Source: Isoetes taiwanensis
Lineage: Eukaryota > Streptophyta > Lycopodiopsida > Isoetales > Isoetaceae
DNA: 64,000 bases
Assembly: GCA_021234155.1 (NCBI GenBank)
Contig: JAJEKV010000082.1
Coordinates: 1,917,377 to 1,981,376, forward strand
Direction of reading: 5' to 3'
Numbering within the stretch: position 1 is the stretch's first letter; each line of letters opens with the position of its first letter. Positions 34,100 through 45,899 of the stretch are shown here, piece by piece. The translations under genes and the position numbers were made by a program. Below the pieces are notes generated by a model, which did not search any database, was not told the origin of the DNA, and saw nothing but the letters and a program-made list of their open reading frames with translations.

Positions 34100-35362
34100 T
34101 TCATTTTGGGTTGGGGGAGGGTTTTCAGGCACTGGTTAGGACTATGATTTTCGTATAGTATTGTATAAAAAATGGTATAATTTGCCATGTGGGAGGAGCT
34201 TGAGTGTTTTTTGCTATTTTGGGCGATCTGCAACTCGCTTTTTTCATGGATGTTTTTGCATTTTTTGTAATGGTTGGAAGGAAAAGATTCTAAATTTTAG
34301 GGCCACGGATAAGTTTTCACGCTGGTTTCTTTTCTCGGCGAGGTGCCAGGCGATCCGAGCGAGGGATCCGGGGCTTCATCTCTGTATTATGTGGACGGAG
34401 TTTTGCAGGAGCGTGCCTGGGCCAGAGATGGCCGCTCTGATAGCAGCGCTGAAGGATTCCGGCTGGCTTGCTTGTGGGTTCAAATCCCATATTCGTTGTG
34501 TTTTCTATTTGCAGAGTAGGGGCGGTGGAGCGAGCAAGGACGGCTTCTGCTGTGTTTAGGTTTTGTGGTACCAGGGGACGATTGGCATGGATTCAAGAAG
34601 CTAGTTTAAGGCTTTGGAGCTACTGGTTCGGCGGAGGGTATGGCAGAGCTAACGGTTCGGCATCAAAAGAATGGCCAGGTCGGTGAAGGATTTTAGCTCC
34701 AGAATCCGTAGCCATAGCCGGTTAAATGTCAGAAATACTCCAGAGTGATACTCCAGCATCTTCATAAATTTTCTGAGACCTACTCTGCGGGTTGGAGCGA
34801 ACCCACTGTGCAAATACACAGATTTCAAACTGCAAGAACACCGCACTTCTTCCTTTGCATGACCTATTTCGCAAATCCCAACCTCCGCATCCACACCTCC
34901 ATCGCATTCTCAGCATTCTCAGAGGAGATGAGCTGCAAAAAGTATCTGCAAATCTAGTCCAGATTTTAGTCCAGTTGAAGGCGAAGGGTAGAGCCAACAG
35001 AAAGAGGCAGGGATTTGTGCAGCAGATGGTGAATCCGACCCGAGCTCCAAGCTATGTGAATACAAGATTGCACTCTTAATTTGAAGAAGGAGGGATCATA
35101 TCGAATTCTGCTGTCTTTCATTCCGCCTTGTAGTTTGTTATGTGACTAGTGTTCAAGCTATGGTGGCTTTTAATAGGGGCAGGCGCCATGGCAGAAGGCC
35201 CTGCCAGTTTATACTATGGCAGGACTCGGTACAGCAAATTTATTGGCACCATTGGGTTTTTTTTATGTTGCTCCTTTTTTTTTTCCGCTGCAACCATAGG
35301 TTCGTTCTACACCATTGACATTGGCATGCAATTTTTGTGTCAAAATTCTAATGGCCATTGAT
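34100..35362 (+). repeat. Dispersed repeat, second copy of the family ending at 621
   Basis: The terminal 62 bases (35299-35360) match 560-621, and a poly-T tract precedes both. The segment 34300-35080 has moderate GC content and several short open frames but no known domain. The left boundary is uncertain. Confidence 0.45.
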
Positions 35363-35364
35363 CT

Positions 35365-37140
35365 GGCACAATACCTAGAATATTCGCCAGATCAATGGTT
35401 TGCAATAAAACTTGAACCAAACGTCATAATACTTGGAAAAAACGAATAGCGTATTAAAAAGGATACTTCCGTCTACCTCCATATGCTTGCCTTATACATG
35501 TTTGCACATTCCTTGAATAATTTTGATAGCTTGGCCACTGTTGCCAGTATTGTGTTAATGGCCAGTTTGTAGAAATCACAAAGCTTCTTGTGTTTTGTAT
35601 CTGATGTGTTTTGCATCTGATGTTACATCTGATGGCATCTGCTCTCTGGCAAGGTTTTCTGGTTAAATTCTCCTTGCCCCCTACCTATCTTGGCTTATCT
35701 GTAAGCTAGCAGTGCACTCCAGCTAGTGCACTCCGGCTGCAAGGATCCCTAGCCTTATGTTAAAAGCAAATTACTTTGTTTAAGAAACATGGTGAGAATC
35801 ATATGGCACTAATTGCGCAACATGTATCCTATGCTAAAAAAAAGAGTACATTTCATTCTAAGAACCTTCTGCTAACTTGGATAGCAAATACCACAACCAC
35901 AACCAAATGACTTCTATTTGTAATGGCATGGGATTTGCACAGAATGACACCCTCATATTTCACTTGAAACCACTTCATGAATCCTCCTGAGTTACTCTGT
36001 GCAGAACCGTGCTGAATACCCATACATGGCTTACACCGTCTACCCACATGATGGCCAGGTCACTCTAAGACCACATAGAAATCCATACCATAGATCTTAG
36101 TAGAAGGAACTATGCAGCAGCTCATAATCCTTAACCTTCAAACCACTCTCTGAAATCTGCAAACGTCTAAAATCTGCATTGCTTTTTCAAAAGACAGAAC
36201 AATATACCGCACAGTATACCAAAAGGGTCTGATTCCAAAAGACCGCACAGTATACCGAGCTTTAAAAAAGATAGGAATTTCTCCACTTTTGCCAACATCT
36301 ATCCACTTTCACCACTTTCGCCAATAGATATGTTCAAACGATCTTCACTTTCGCCAACAGATATGTTCAAACCCAGCTTCTGTAATTACTTTAATCCCGC
36401 ATGCAGTCTGAGACTTCTTTTCGGATGCCATCGCTGAATCTCCTCCGGTACTTCAATCCAAGGTCTGCATCTGTAACTGACGGTTTGCATCTGTAACTGA
36501 CGGTTTGCATCTGTAACTCAGAGCTTGAGAACTTCATCGATTCAAACCATATGGGAGCTTCAGCAGCAGAGATTCAGAGCGAGGCATGTCATGTCTTGAG
36601 GTCCATATGAACACCAATATCTGTATTATGCAAATACAAGTCAATGTAGACCTAAGTGTAATTCTAAAAGAACCACTTCAAATGAATCAAAATAACTTCA
36701 AGCAAACACAATAACTTCTTGGTTCACTCAATGATGATTTCCAATTAAAAACACATGAATCTAACAATGTCTATACCTCTTCAAGGTCAAGTAGGAATCT
36801 TTGTAGGGTCTTTTTAACACTCTCTCTCACCGGAGACTCTCAGGAGATAGAAGTTGCAAGGTGCTTGGGAATTCTTACGCTCCCCAAGAATAAAATCTTG
36901 AACCGGTTGGTGTGGATGTAGCAGGTCCACAGCAGCATCCGCCCACCCCCTTGAATAGTAGGTACCTGATGCTCTTCAGGATACCAATGGAGATTGCCAT
37001 GATCAAACAACCCATTTGGAGGTGATTCGGGCTGTATTTCAGCCCTTAGCTGTAGAAAAATACTCAAAATATAAATGGGAATGCATGTCTCTTCATTGAA
37101 ATGACTTAGTAATCGATTACCTCTTCTCTCTTCTCCTCTA
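35365..37140. other. No gene recognised
   Basis: Non-coding on inspection. A local repeat GGTTTGCATCTGTAACTGAC occurs three times at about 36463-36520. The words GCACAGTATACC and CACTTTCGCCAA are also duplicated near 36208-36360. Confidence 0.5.
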
Positions 37141-37439
37141 GTTCGTCCATGCCTGCGGCATTCCGCTCCTCTACCAGGCTACTTCGACATGCGGAGGAGA
37201 GAAACCGAGGAGAAACAACGTACTCAGGAGTGATCCCGGAGGATGGTCTCAGAACCTACACGTGTCCTCATTCGAGTGGCCAGTCCGTGCATGGGCTGGC
37301 AAGTTCAAACCTGGACCGTTGGGTGGGTCTACGCTTCAATCTCCAACGTCCATACGCTTTCATATACCGGCCTCCGGAATCACAGGTGCAATCAACGTGC
37401 TGATCCTGGAGGTCGGAATCGCAACGGCTGATAACCGTC

Positions 37440-37840
37440 ATGGATGTGATCCCGGAGGAGGGGATCACCACGGCCGATATCGGGAGACGATATCGACGAG
37501 GGCCTCATGATCCCGGAGGAGGGGATCACCACGGCCGATATCGGGAGAGGATATCGACCAGTCCCTCGTGATCCCGGAGGAGGGATCACCGCGGCCGGAT
37601 ATCGGGAGAGGATATCGACCAGCCCCTCGTGATCCGGGGAGGAGGGGATCACCGGCGTGATCCCGGAGAGGGGATCACCCGCGGCCCGGCTCGGGAGAGG
37701 ATATCGACCAGCCCCTCGTGATCCGGAGGAGGGGATCACCACGCCGACTCGGGGAGAGGATATCGACCCGGTCCCTCGTGATCCCGGGAGGAGGGATCAA
37801 GTGGCGTGATCCGGAGGAGGGATCTCGCGGGACGGGCGGA
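37440..37840 (+). repeat. GC-rich minisatellite (about 61-bp unit, 5-6 copies) made of small hairpins
   Basis: Each unit contains GATCCCGGAGGAGGGGATC (a hairpin with GATCCC/GGGATC arms) and GATATCGGGAGAGGATATCG (GATATC/GATATC arms), then CGACCAG.CCCTCGT. Units start near 37447, 37510, 37570, 37630 and 37720, with a partial unit after 37780. The flanks (37790-37990) are GC-rich and contain degraded versions. Frames open across it are compositional artefacts. Confidence 0.9.
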
Positions 37841-38009
37841 GATTCGACGGGGTTTGGGGGCGGCCCGGACGACCGGCGGTGCACGCATGTGTCAAGCTGG
37901 GGAAAACGGGGTCCCCGAACGGATCCCGTCGAGAACGCCTGGGGATTCCGGAGGACGGGATCTCTAGCTCCGGGATCCCCGAATCCAGGGTAGAAGTATC
38001 TTGAGCCCA

Positions 38010-38225
38010 CTTATTGCACCTACTTTGATCACAACAAAGTACCCTGATGGTGCACTGGCTGTACCTAAATTGATCACAACAAAATGTGTAATGGCACCTA
38101 CCTTGCTTGTGCATGCGCTGCACCTGCAATTGTTCATATGTAGAACCCCAATGGTGATAGCTGCAACTGCAGTTGTGGGTTTCAAGAACCCCAATGGTGA
38201 TAGCTGCAACTGCAACTAGTGGTTT
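38010..38225 (+). repeat. Short tandem repeats with TTGATCACAACAAA and AACCCCAATGGTGATAGCTG
   Basis: TTGATCACAACAAA recurs at about 38025 and 38078 within a diverged unit of about 50 bp. AACCCCAATGGTGATAGCTG followed by CAACTGCA recurs at about 38146 and 38189. Confidence 0.7.
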
Positions 38226-38462
38226 GTTAGTACCCAAATTGTGTGATCCTTATTGCTCTATCCTTATTGCTCTATCGTTATTGCTTTTTTTCGATCATTG
38301 GATCGAAGCATTATTCCATGAATGTGCCAAATCAAGGGTTGTGGAATTTCCACATCAGACCCCCGTATACACCCGCGCACCCCATACGGCCTTTCTACGT
38401 ATATACATACACCTAATACTTCCATCCATACAAATAAATAGTGAAGGTCATAACATTGCATT

Positions 38463-38885
38463 TACAACAGATGCACAGTAAGATAACAGTGACCTAAAGT
38501 CAACAAGTGACATACATTACATTGCCAGATATACAGTTAACCAAAGTGGACAGCTCACAACAACAAGCTTTCACAAAGGGCGTCCCTGCCCAAGATGTCT
38601 CTACAGAAGCAGACTATAAGCAGAAGTCGAAAATAGCAACAGATGCACACTAAGATAAGAGTCAATTAAAGTCAACAGCTCAGATATATTACATTGGCAG
38701 ATATACAGTGAACCAAAGTAAAGAGCTCACACATAGTACATATTACATTGGCAGGTGTCCATATCTGAAAACAACACTCATCAAAAGAGCTTCAACAACA
38801 AGCCTCCACAAAGGACGTCTATGCCCAACACGCCTGTACATAACCAGAAGATGACAAAAAGTGCAAAACAGCACACAATATAAGG
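38463..38885 (+). repeat. Direct repeat pair downstream of the HUH/Rep gene
   Basis: The words CAACAGATGCACA.TAAGATAA, AAAGTCAACA, ATTACATTG.CAGATATACAG, AACCAAAGT and CTCACA occur in order at about 38465-38570 and 38637-38730, with a third partial copy to about 38770. A later pair (CAACAAGC.T..CACAAAGG.CGTC) lies at 38560-38590 and 38795-38822. Such subterminal repeats could mark the 3' part of a transposon carrying the HUH gene. Confidence 0.65.
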
Positions 38886-38943
38886 ATGCAAAACAACAGG
38901 GAAGATGACCGAAATCCTGACTGCAAAATCTACCACAGCCATG

Positions 38944-40855
38944 TCATGCCTGCATCGTGCAAAAATACATTCTTCCAAGGCGATCCAAAGTGTTATTGTG
39001 CTTTATCAGCAGGGCTCGCATTGAGTTCATGTACCCACGGAATACCCTGCGTTGTTTCAGAGACACTTTCAAGCCCTCCATGTCCAAACAGTGGAGAGCT
39101 TCCTGAAGCTTTTGAACCGTGTTGCACATGGCAGTCTTGCATTCCTTAATACTCATCATGGTTTCTTTGGACACAAGATCTATGTCTACGTGAACATGGA
39201 AACATTCAGACCTGTTATCAGCAGCAGCATGAACATACTTCTCAACTTCCTCATCTGAATCCGTGTCTATGTTCACTAGAGGGCTGAAGACAGCGTCCTT
39301 ATCGCCTTCGTTCATAGCATTACCTACATCTTTAACTTCGCCTACACCAAAAACTTCCCCTACAGCAAAACCAAAGAATTTGTACATGAGTAAAGGAAAC
39401 ACAAGTGCACTTACTGAGCAGAGAAGGAGCAATCTTCGAAGTTGAGGGGAATATAAGAGGGGCACCAGCAAGGGGTGTGTCCATGGGGCGCTCGGCTTCC
39501 TCTTCTGCACATTCTTCATCGCCAACATCCTCCTCAACGGCCCCAAGCACAGTTTGAGCATCCCAAAAACTTTTCCTTCGCCTCCCAACACGCTCCACTG
39601 GCACTGTCCCAGGAGGGAGCCCATATACCACGTTCCTCACATCAGCATGAGTAGCATGCTTAGGATTCACAGTCAAGCGCCACGCAGCCTCTACCCGCTG
39701 CTCTGAAATGAATGCCATGTTGGAAGGCAGAACCCAGGCACCACTCAACACGAACTTTTCAGTCCTAAGCATGGCACACACAGTCTGAATCAGAGATGCG
39801 GTCAACTGCCGCTTTCCATGGTATAATTGAAAATGCCTAGCTTTCTTGAAGAGGTTCCTATTGTCTAGGGTCACGCAATTTTTAATGTCACCAGCACCAT
39901 AAAGTGCGTATAAATCTTTACCACGTTCGATCTGATCAGCAGTTACGGACTTCATATGATGCCTATGGTGCATCTTCCCCATATCTTTGAGGCAATATCC
40001 CAACATGCCCTCATAACAATGCAACTGGGTATCCTTGAGAGCTTTACAAAGAATGACAGCACCGGCTGGCTTATGAGTATCCCACCCGAGATACTTCTTG
40101 AGACGTGCATTGACCGCCATAGGAGTTCTCAAACCAATCCGAAACACACACTGCACATGGAGGTGATCCAAGTCGGATCCTCTCTCCAAACTGACCATTC
40201 CACTAAGACACTCTGTGTCTAAGAACCTGCAGACATAATTGTACACACCATCCCATATGTCCACTCCACCTATACTAACAGTCACACTAACGTCCAAGGA
40301 AGATGGCTGATCTTTCTCTTCAGTGGATGCCTTTGCAGGCCTCGTGATAATTTTCTTCTTCAATGGCAACTTTTTGTTTCCACCAAATGCCTGCTTCCCA
40401 GGCCCCCTATCTTCGAAAACAGGAACCTTGCTAGTGAACTGGAACACAGCAGGCATCTCTCCCCTGTCTGGAACTCCATCTCCAGCTGCAACAACATGAG
40501 TCTCAGCCGAATTCACAACCTCAAAGTCATGTGCCTCCTCATCCCCATGAGGAGCAGCAGTCTGTGGAACCTCTTCAAAGCTGCTCCTGTGCATATTGGC
40601 ATCTTCACACAACTTGAAGCCCTCCCATAAACCACGGCATGCTGCAGCTGTGCTACTCTCAGGAGCCCTCCCCTCTGCATCGACATACCCCCTGGACACA
40701 CCCCTGGCTAGCTTACGAAGAAACATATCCAACACTAAGGAATACCTGTTGGAGAAGACGGACTTGCCATAGCTGCAAGAGCACTGTGCATGAAAGAATC
40801 CAGAGAGGCCAGCTTTATGAACAATCGCCCAAAATTCCAGGGCCTTTTTTGGCAT
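38944..40855 (-). CDS. HUH (Rep-like) endonuclease protein of a probable transposon
   Basis: The minus-strand frame from 40855 is open for about 480 codons. A predicted exon joins at 39415/39359 across a 55-bp GT..AG intron, and the frame then ends at 38944, giving about 620 residues. Residues 186-300 show the Rep layout: a short beta-strand (LDVSVTVS), then GMVSLERGSDLDHLHVQ with an HUH motif (His231, His233), and about 50 residues later GYCLKD (Tyr287, Lys290). Tyr287 is the candidate nicking tyrosine of a Y1 enzyme, like motif III (YxxK) of rolling-circle Rep proteins. No helicase is present. An acidic tail with an amphipathic helix ends the protein. The N-terminal 180 residues are low-complexity with a basic patch (KKLPLKKKIITRP). 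It could be a Replitron-like transposon protein or a captured Rep gene. The main exon has no stop, so activity was recent. Confidence 0.7.
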
Positions 40856-40859
40856 AGCA

Positions 40860-41640
40860 TATGCCAGGGAGCCTTCCGGCCAGCAGGAACAGCATCTGGC
40901 CGCCCGGCATGGCCTCCATCTCTACGCGCGCGCATCAGACGGCCGCCATGCTCGGACCATCCCTGCCACGAATCTCAAGCATCAAACCATTGCCCAGACC
41001 AAAAAAACAAACACGAAACCCTAACCCCGATTTCTCTCCCCACCATTGCCAAAACCTTACTAACCCAATCATTTGGGAACCTTATTGAATTGAACATGAA
41101 TTGAACATAAGTAAGGAAAGGTGTTGAACCTTTCAGCGCTTCCAGCCTTACTAAACCAGCCATATCTTTGATAAAATCATTCTTCATGATCAGACATGGC
41201 AGGTTTTTATGAAAGTTTGCAAATAAAATAAGGTTTAGATATATACTTACCTTATTTGTGAAATGAAGTAACAAGCTGTCCAAAGGAAGAATTGTGGACA
41301 CACAACTTTGCATCTAAAAAACATTTCAGATTTAATAAGAACATACTTTAGATGCTACATGGCAGGTTTAGGGAAAAGGTGAATTGAACAAGGAAACATA
41401 CCTTATCTGCACAACTCTAATCTGCACAACTCTGAATACCCTTGCCATTCATTTACAAAAGTGCATACAAGAAGCCCTACCATTGAACACGAAATAACAT
41501 AAGAAAGATGCTACATATGGTCCACAAGTTCAGCAAAAGTTATGGTGAATAAAATAGCTTCACAACTGATAAGTTACATAACATGTCAAGGCTTTCATCA
41601 TAATGACTAGACCTGCAGATAAACAAATATAGAATACTTC
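40860..41640. other. Intergenic region between the HUH gene and the pogo-like gene
   Basis: Presumably the 5' flank of the minus-strand HUH gene and the 3' flank of the minus-strand pogo-like gene. Words such as ACATGGCAGGTTT recur (about 41191 and 41359). No coding sequence is supported, and terminal inverted repeats were not identified by eye. Confidence 0.4.
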
Positions 41641-41649
41641 AGATTACAA

Positions 41650-43919
41650 TCACAGTCCAAGAGACTTTAAATGAAGATTAGCTTCCTTTCTGTATAGGTC
41701 ATCCAAAGCCATGGTTTTTCTGTTCACAGGAACATTAGACTCAGAATCAGGACCTGTAACATGTGCCCTTAATTTCTTCCGCCTCAAATGTTCATCATAG
41801 CTGCAGATATGTGTGTCTTCAAGTGAACAACCACAAATCTCATCACTGTCATCTAATTGACTGTCTTGGAAGAGGTCCCCTGCTACATGGACTTGAGAAC
41901 TTGGTTCTTCACAATCATTTTCACCACCAAGTTGAATCTCCAACTGTAATGGCCTAGATGAAAGTTGGTTGTCTGCCAACTCATGTTCTACATGTTCCAT
42001 TTGTTCTTGTTCTGCCTGTTCTGCCTCAAACCTTTCTATTATCTCAATATCCTCATCTGAATCATCAATTGTCTTCCTCTTCCTCTGCTTTTTCTTCCCC
42101 TTACTATTTTCTTTAGCCTTTCTTCTTTCCTCCCTTTCTTTCCTCATCTGTTCCTTCCTGACCCTCTCTTTCTCTTTGAAGACCTTCCTTTCCTCCATCA
42201 ATCTCCTTTTCTCTTCAGCCTTTTCTTTCCTTACCAGCCCGCCTCTTCCACCTGTTTCTTATGGTCTGCTCTAGCCTGCATCACATCATCAGCTGTGACC
42301 AAGAGTTTATGAGCAAAACTCTTGGGCACTCTACTTTTCCTTGACTTGGATTGAACTTGGACCTCTTCTACAGCATCCCGTCCACTTGCAACTACTGCTT
42401 CAGCAACCTCATTTGTTGCAGCCTGTACAAGAGCATCAAGACCATTGTTAGCAAGTTCTTCATCTCTTCCTCTTGCTGGAACATCCACAATCAATTCATT
42501 GTCACTGTCATCAGATTCTTCACTATCTGAAATATTGTCTGCAACATTTTGAACTTGAACACTTGATCTTTCTTGCTCCATGTTATCTGCTTGAGGATCA
42601 GGAAGGATAGCTTGTGAATTGAAAGGCCAAATTCCTATCTTCTGAAAGCCTGCGAAAATGTTTCTGGGGGTAAGTCCTTGTTCAATGGCTTTGCTGACCA
42701 TGGCAGCCATATCCTCTTTGGTTGGTTCCACATGATGTTTAGTATGCATCAACTCAGCCCTTAATCTCCTAAATGTTGTTTTAAAAGGAGAGAAACAAGC
42801 AACATCTAGGGGTTGGAGCTTATGGGAAGTATGAGGTGGAAGCAGCAGAATTTCCAAGCCCATTTGTTTAGCCTTAAGACAAGCTGAGAAATTGATATGG
42901 CTGCCATGGCCATCACATATCATCAAGTGTGGCCTTTCTGGACTAATCCCCCCAGGAACATTTTTGCGGAATAAATCCAACCATGCCTCAAATAATTCAT
43001 CTGTCATCCAAGCATTTTTCTGGAAAGCCACAGCTGCACCAGCTTCACATCTAGCCAAGAGGTCTAAGTCTCTCATTCTTTTCCCCTTGAACACATACAA
43101 ATTTGGAAGCCTATGCCCATTAGCATTCACACAATACATAATGGATACCTATTCCCTGCTGGTAGGCACAGTTTCAGTAACATTTCTAGCCCCTCTTCTG
43201 GCCACAACCCTTAACCCTATTCTATTACCAGCTTGGACACCAGTTTCATCACAGTTCCAAATCCTAGATGCATCTAAGGACATAACATTCAAGGTTCCCT
43301 CTAAAGTAGAATAAAAATTCTGCAAGTTTCTAGAGGTCATTGCACGAATTCTAATCAGTTCAACACATTGAGTGGACCTTAAAGTGATTTGTGGGTGCCT
43401 CTTCTTGAACCCTCTCCACCATTTCAAACCTGGCAGCCCATTAACAAAACAGGTAGATCTATGAATAGCCATTTCTTTAACTCTCTGCCTAAGCAAGTCC
43501 AATGTAACAGCTTTTCCCTCCTCAAATGCCTTAAGTGCCCATTCAGCAAGCTGTTCTTCTTCTTGCACTGTTAAAGCCCTAGGAATGGCACCAAACTTGT
43601 GCTGGCTAACACCATACAAGTGGTTTCTCAAGGTGGTTTGGGGGATACCAAATCTGGTAGCTGCTTTTCTAATGGAAAGAACTCCATCTTCAATTGCATC
43701 TATAGCTTCTTCCATTTGCTCCATAGACCAGACACCTCTACCAGCTGCCCTAACATGTTTATTGGTTAGGGAATTGGGATCTTTTTCAGCAAGGATAGGC
43801 CTATCAGTCCTTCTCTTCTTAGAAGGTATAGGAACATCTATGGGATTTGGAGGCATTTCTGAATTTAAGGGTGGAGCAACCACCCTATTCCTTCTAAGAA
43901 GCATAGCTAACAATAGCAC
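41650..43919 (-). pseudogene. Pogo-like (Tc1/mariner) transposase, broken by one stop and one frameshift
   Basis: The minus-strand frame begins at 43919. It carries an HTH_psq domain (about residues 62-105: MEEAIDAIEDGVLSIRKAAT, IPQTTLRNHLYG), a CENP-B-type HTH (about 118-185; GLKWWRGFKKRHPQI) and a DDE_1 catalytic core. The three acidic sites are WNCDETGVQ, MICDGHGSH and LQPLDVACF, giving the DDD pattern of pogo relatives. Two lesions break it. An in-frame TAG at 43149-43151 lies between PTSRE and VSIMYCVNANG, and a one-base shift near 42235 separates QVEEAG from LVRKEKAEEK. Beyond the shift, the basic/acidic C-terminal tail stays open to the stop at 41650. Length and domain order are otherwise those of a full transposase, so decay is recent. 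It would cut and paste DNA with TA target duplications. Confidence 0.85.
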
Positions 43920-43924
43920 AAGGA

Positions 43925-45340
43925 AGTGGCAGCCTAAAAGTGCAACACAAGAAGAAATGAATTATCAGTAAATGCATTGAAGGTGAACAACATATAACAT
44001 TACAAAAAGAATACTTATACATCTTGAGATGTATATAAACTCACCAGAAGTTAGCCTTAGGCTTCTGCTCTAAATTTGCAACATCAACAACAGCTCTAAA
44101 TCTGCAACATCAACAACAATAAGTTAATCTTGGGTAGAACTAATATAAATATAAATATAATAGAAAGATGCAACACTTACCTTGTTATAGAATGGAAGAG
44201 TTGTGATCAAGCTCTAGTTACTTGAATGGAAGAAGAGAGAAGGCAAGTAGACAAAGGGAATATAAGGATAGGAAGATGTGAAAGCAAAAGCAGAGAACAA
44301 TCTATGGCACTCAAAAGGTAGAAGCAAGTAAGACTGAGAGGGAAAAAAGCATCAGAGGTTCCATACAAGAGCTGCAAATTGGACGAATAGGAAGAACTGT
44401 GAAAGAACCCTAAACAGTGGTTCTATTTATATTCGGGCAGATTCATCCATGAGGTTATCAAAAATGAAAAATCTAGGGATTAGAAGCTGCCATGTCAGTG
44501 ATCCGAGCTCACAAATCCATCTTAGCCTTCAAACTAAATGCTTTGAACCATGAATTCAGAAGAAGAATAGATGCTTCATAAAAATCCATGGCCACAATGT
44601 TTCCATGTCAGAGATCCGTCAAATGAAGTGCTCTTAGCTGCCTAATCCCGCAACTGTGCTTAATACTATGAGAAATCATAGGTTAGGAGGGAAAACCATG
44701 CAGAAATGAAGGAGGGAAGAAGCTGTAACCGATTTTTGCCGCGTGCCATCAAGGACTGCATGAGCACCATTTGGGTGCCTCCACAAAAACGATTAGGGTT
44801 ATGTCATCACCTCCAAAGCCAAGAAACGCGCCATATGCTGTCCGTCTCCCGCTCCATCTGATGTCGAAAAAGTCTCCACGATGGCACAACAAATGTGCCA
44901 AGATGGCTCCTGGATGCTCACATGGAGTCCGCTTACGTGGAAAATAGGGCATAAACCTTCGCCGAACAAAAACTTTGGCGGACCCATTGGTGCCACCAAA
45001 TGGGTGCCCCCTAACCAATGACGGGCACCTCCCCTTACTATTACAGGAATCCTCGCTAGAAGCTTGAGATCTTGCAATACAGCTTCTATCATCTGTGTCA
45101 AGAACAGTTTGGTATGCATTTCTCTTGTTTTGGTTTGAGTCTTAGCTTTTGTGCGATTGGACTTGTTATGCCTGTGCATTTCGTTCTTAATGCATCCATT
45201 TCTCTTATAGTTAATTGTCTTCCACCAGAATACCAAAGCATATGTTCTTCAGATCCGCAAACAAGAATAGAACAGGGGATCTGTTCTTAAAACAGGCTAG
45301 AACAGGAGCAGAGAACAAGACCGGAATTTGCAGCAAACTA
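43925..45340. other. 5' flank of the pogo-like gene; no other gene recognised
   Basis: Contains a small duplication (GCTCTAAAT.TGCAACATCAAC at about 44068 and 44092). Open frames near 44750-45018 lack domains. No terminal inverted repeat was found by eye. Confidence 0.4.
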
Positions 45341-45344
45341 CGGC

Positions 45345-45490
45345 TTACGCTTGGTAGCCGGCCAGATTTCGGGGTTTCCGGGCGGTAAACCCGCGAGCGG
45401 CGTCGCCGCGTGCGGCTAACGTTGCTCACGGCAGCGTCGCCTGTCGGTTTACTGGCCGGAAACCCCTCAATCCGGCCGGTTACCTAGCAC
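45345..45490. repeat. GC-rich long hairpin (about 45-bp arms)
   Basis: The left arm (about 45350-45395: GGTAGCCGGCCAGATT, GGGGTTTCCGGGCGGTAAAC) pairs with the right arm (about 45440-45488: GTTTACTGGCCGGAAACCCC, AATCCGGCCGGTTACC). The loop is itself rich in GCGTCGCC. The block is far more GC-rich than its surroundings. Confidence 0.85.
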
Positions 45491-45899
45491 AAAACGGTTG
45501 AGAAAATCTTAAATAGGGCTTCTAAAGGCAGGCTCCTGAGACTGGCAAAAAAGAGTCTCCAAAACAAGAGATCTTTTGACAACAAGCTCTTGGGAGCTTC
45601 CAACCCAGATTCGTCCAATCCAGATTCATTTGTGGATTCGGAGATCTTTGATTTCCGACACCCATCAGCCCCAATCTCTCATCCCACCAAGAACAATCAA
45701 TCCTTTGCCTTCGGCTGCCAGGCCCTGCAAATAATACTAAAGAAAGAATCAAACAACTAAAAACCCGAAAAGACATGTTTGGATGCTTGGATGTCTTTTT
45801 GGGTTGCCCGTGGAGGGTGGAGTGACGTTTTGAAGGCCTCGATTTGTTTTCAGTATAATATGCCATAGAATATCCTGTATAAGCGGTTACGTTTGGTTG

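Noticed and set aside
37149-38237. Overlapping Pro/Gly/Ser/Arg-rich open frames on both strands
   Set aside because: They coincide with the GC-rich minisatellite and stay open on both strands because of base composition.
38944-40855. Recent integration of a plant DNA virus
   Set aside because: Only a Rep-like HUH domain is present, with no coat or movement gene and no helicase, and a predicted intron; a transposon origin fits better, though a very old capture cannot be excluded.
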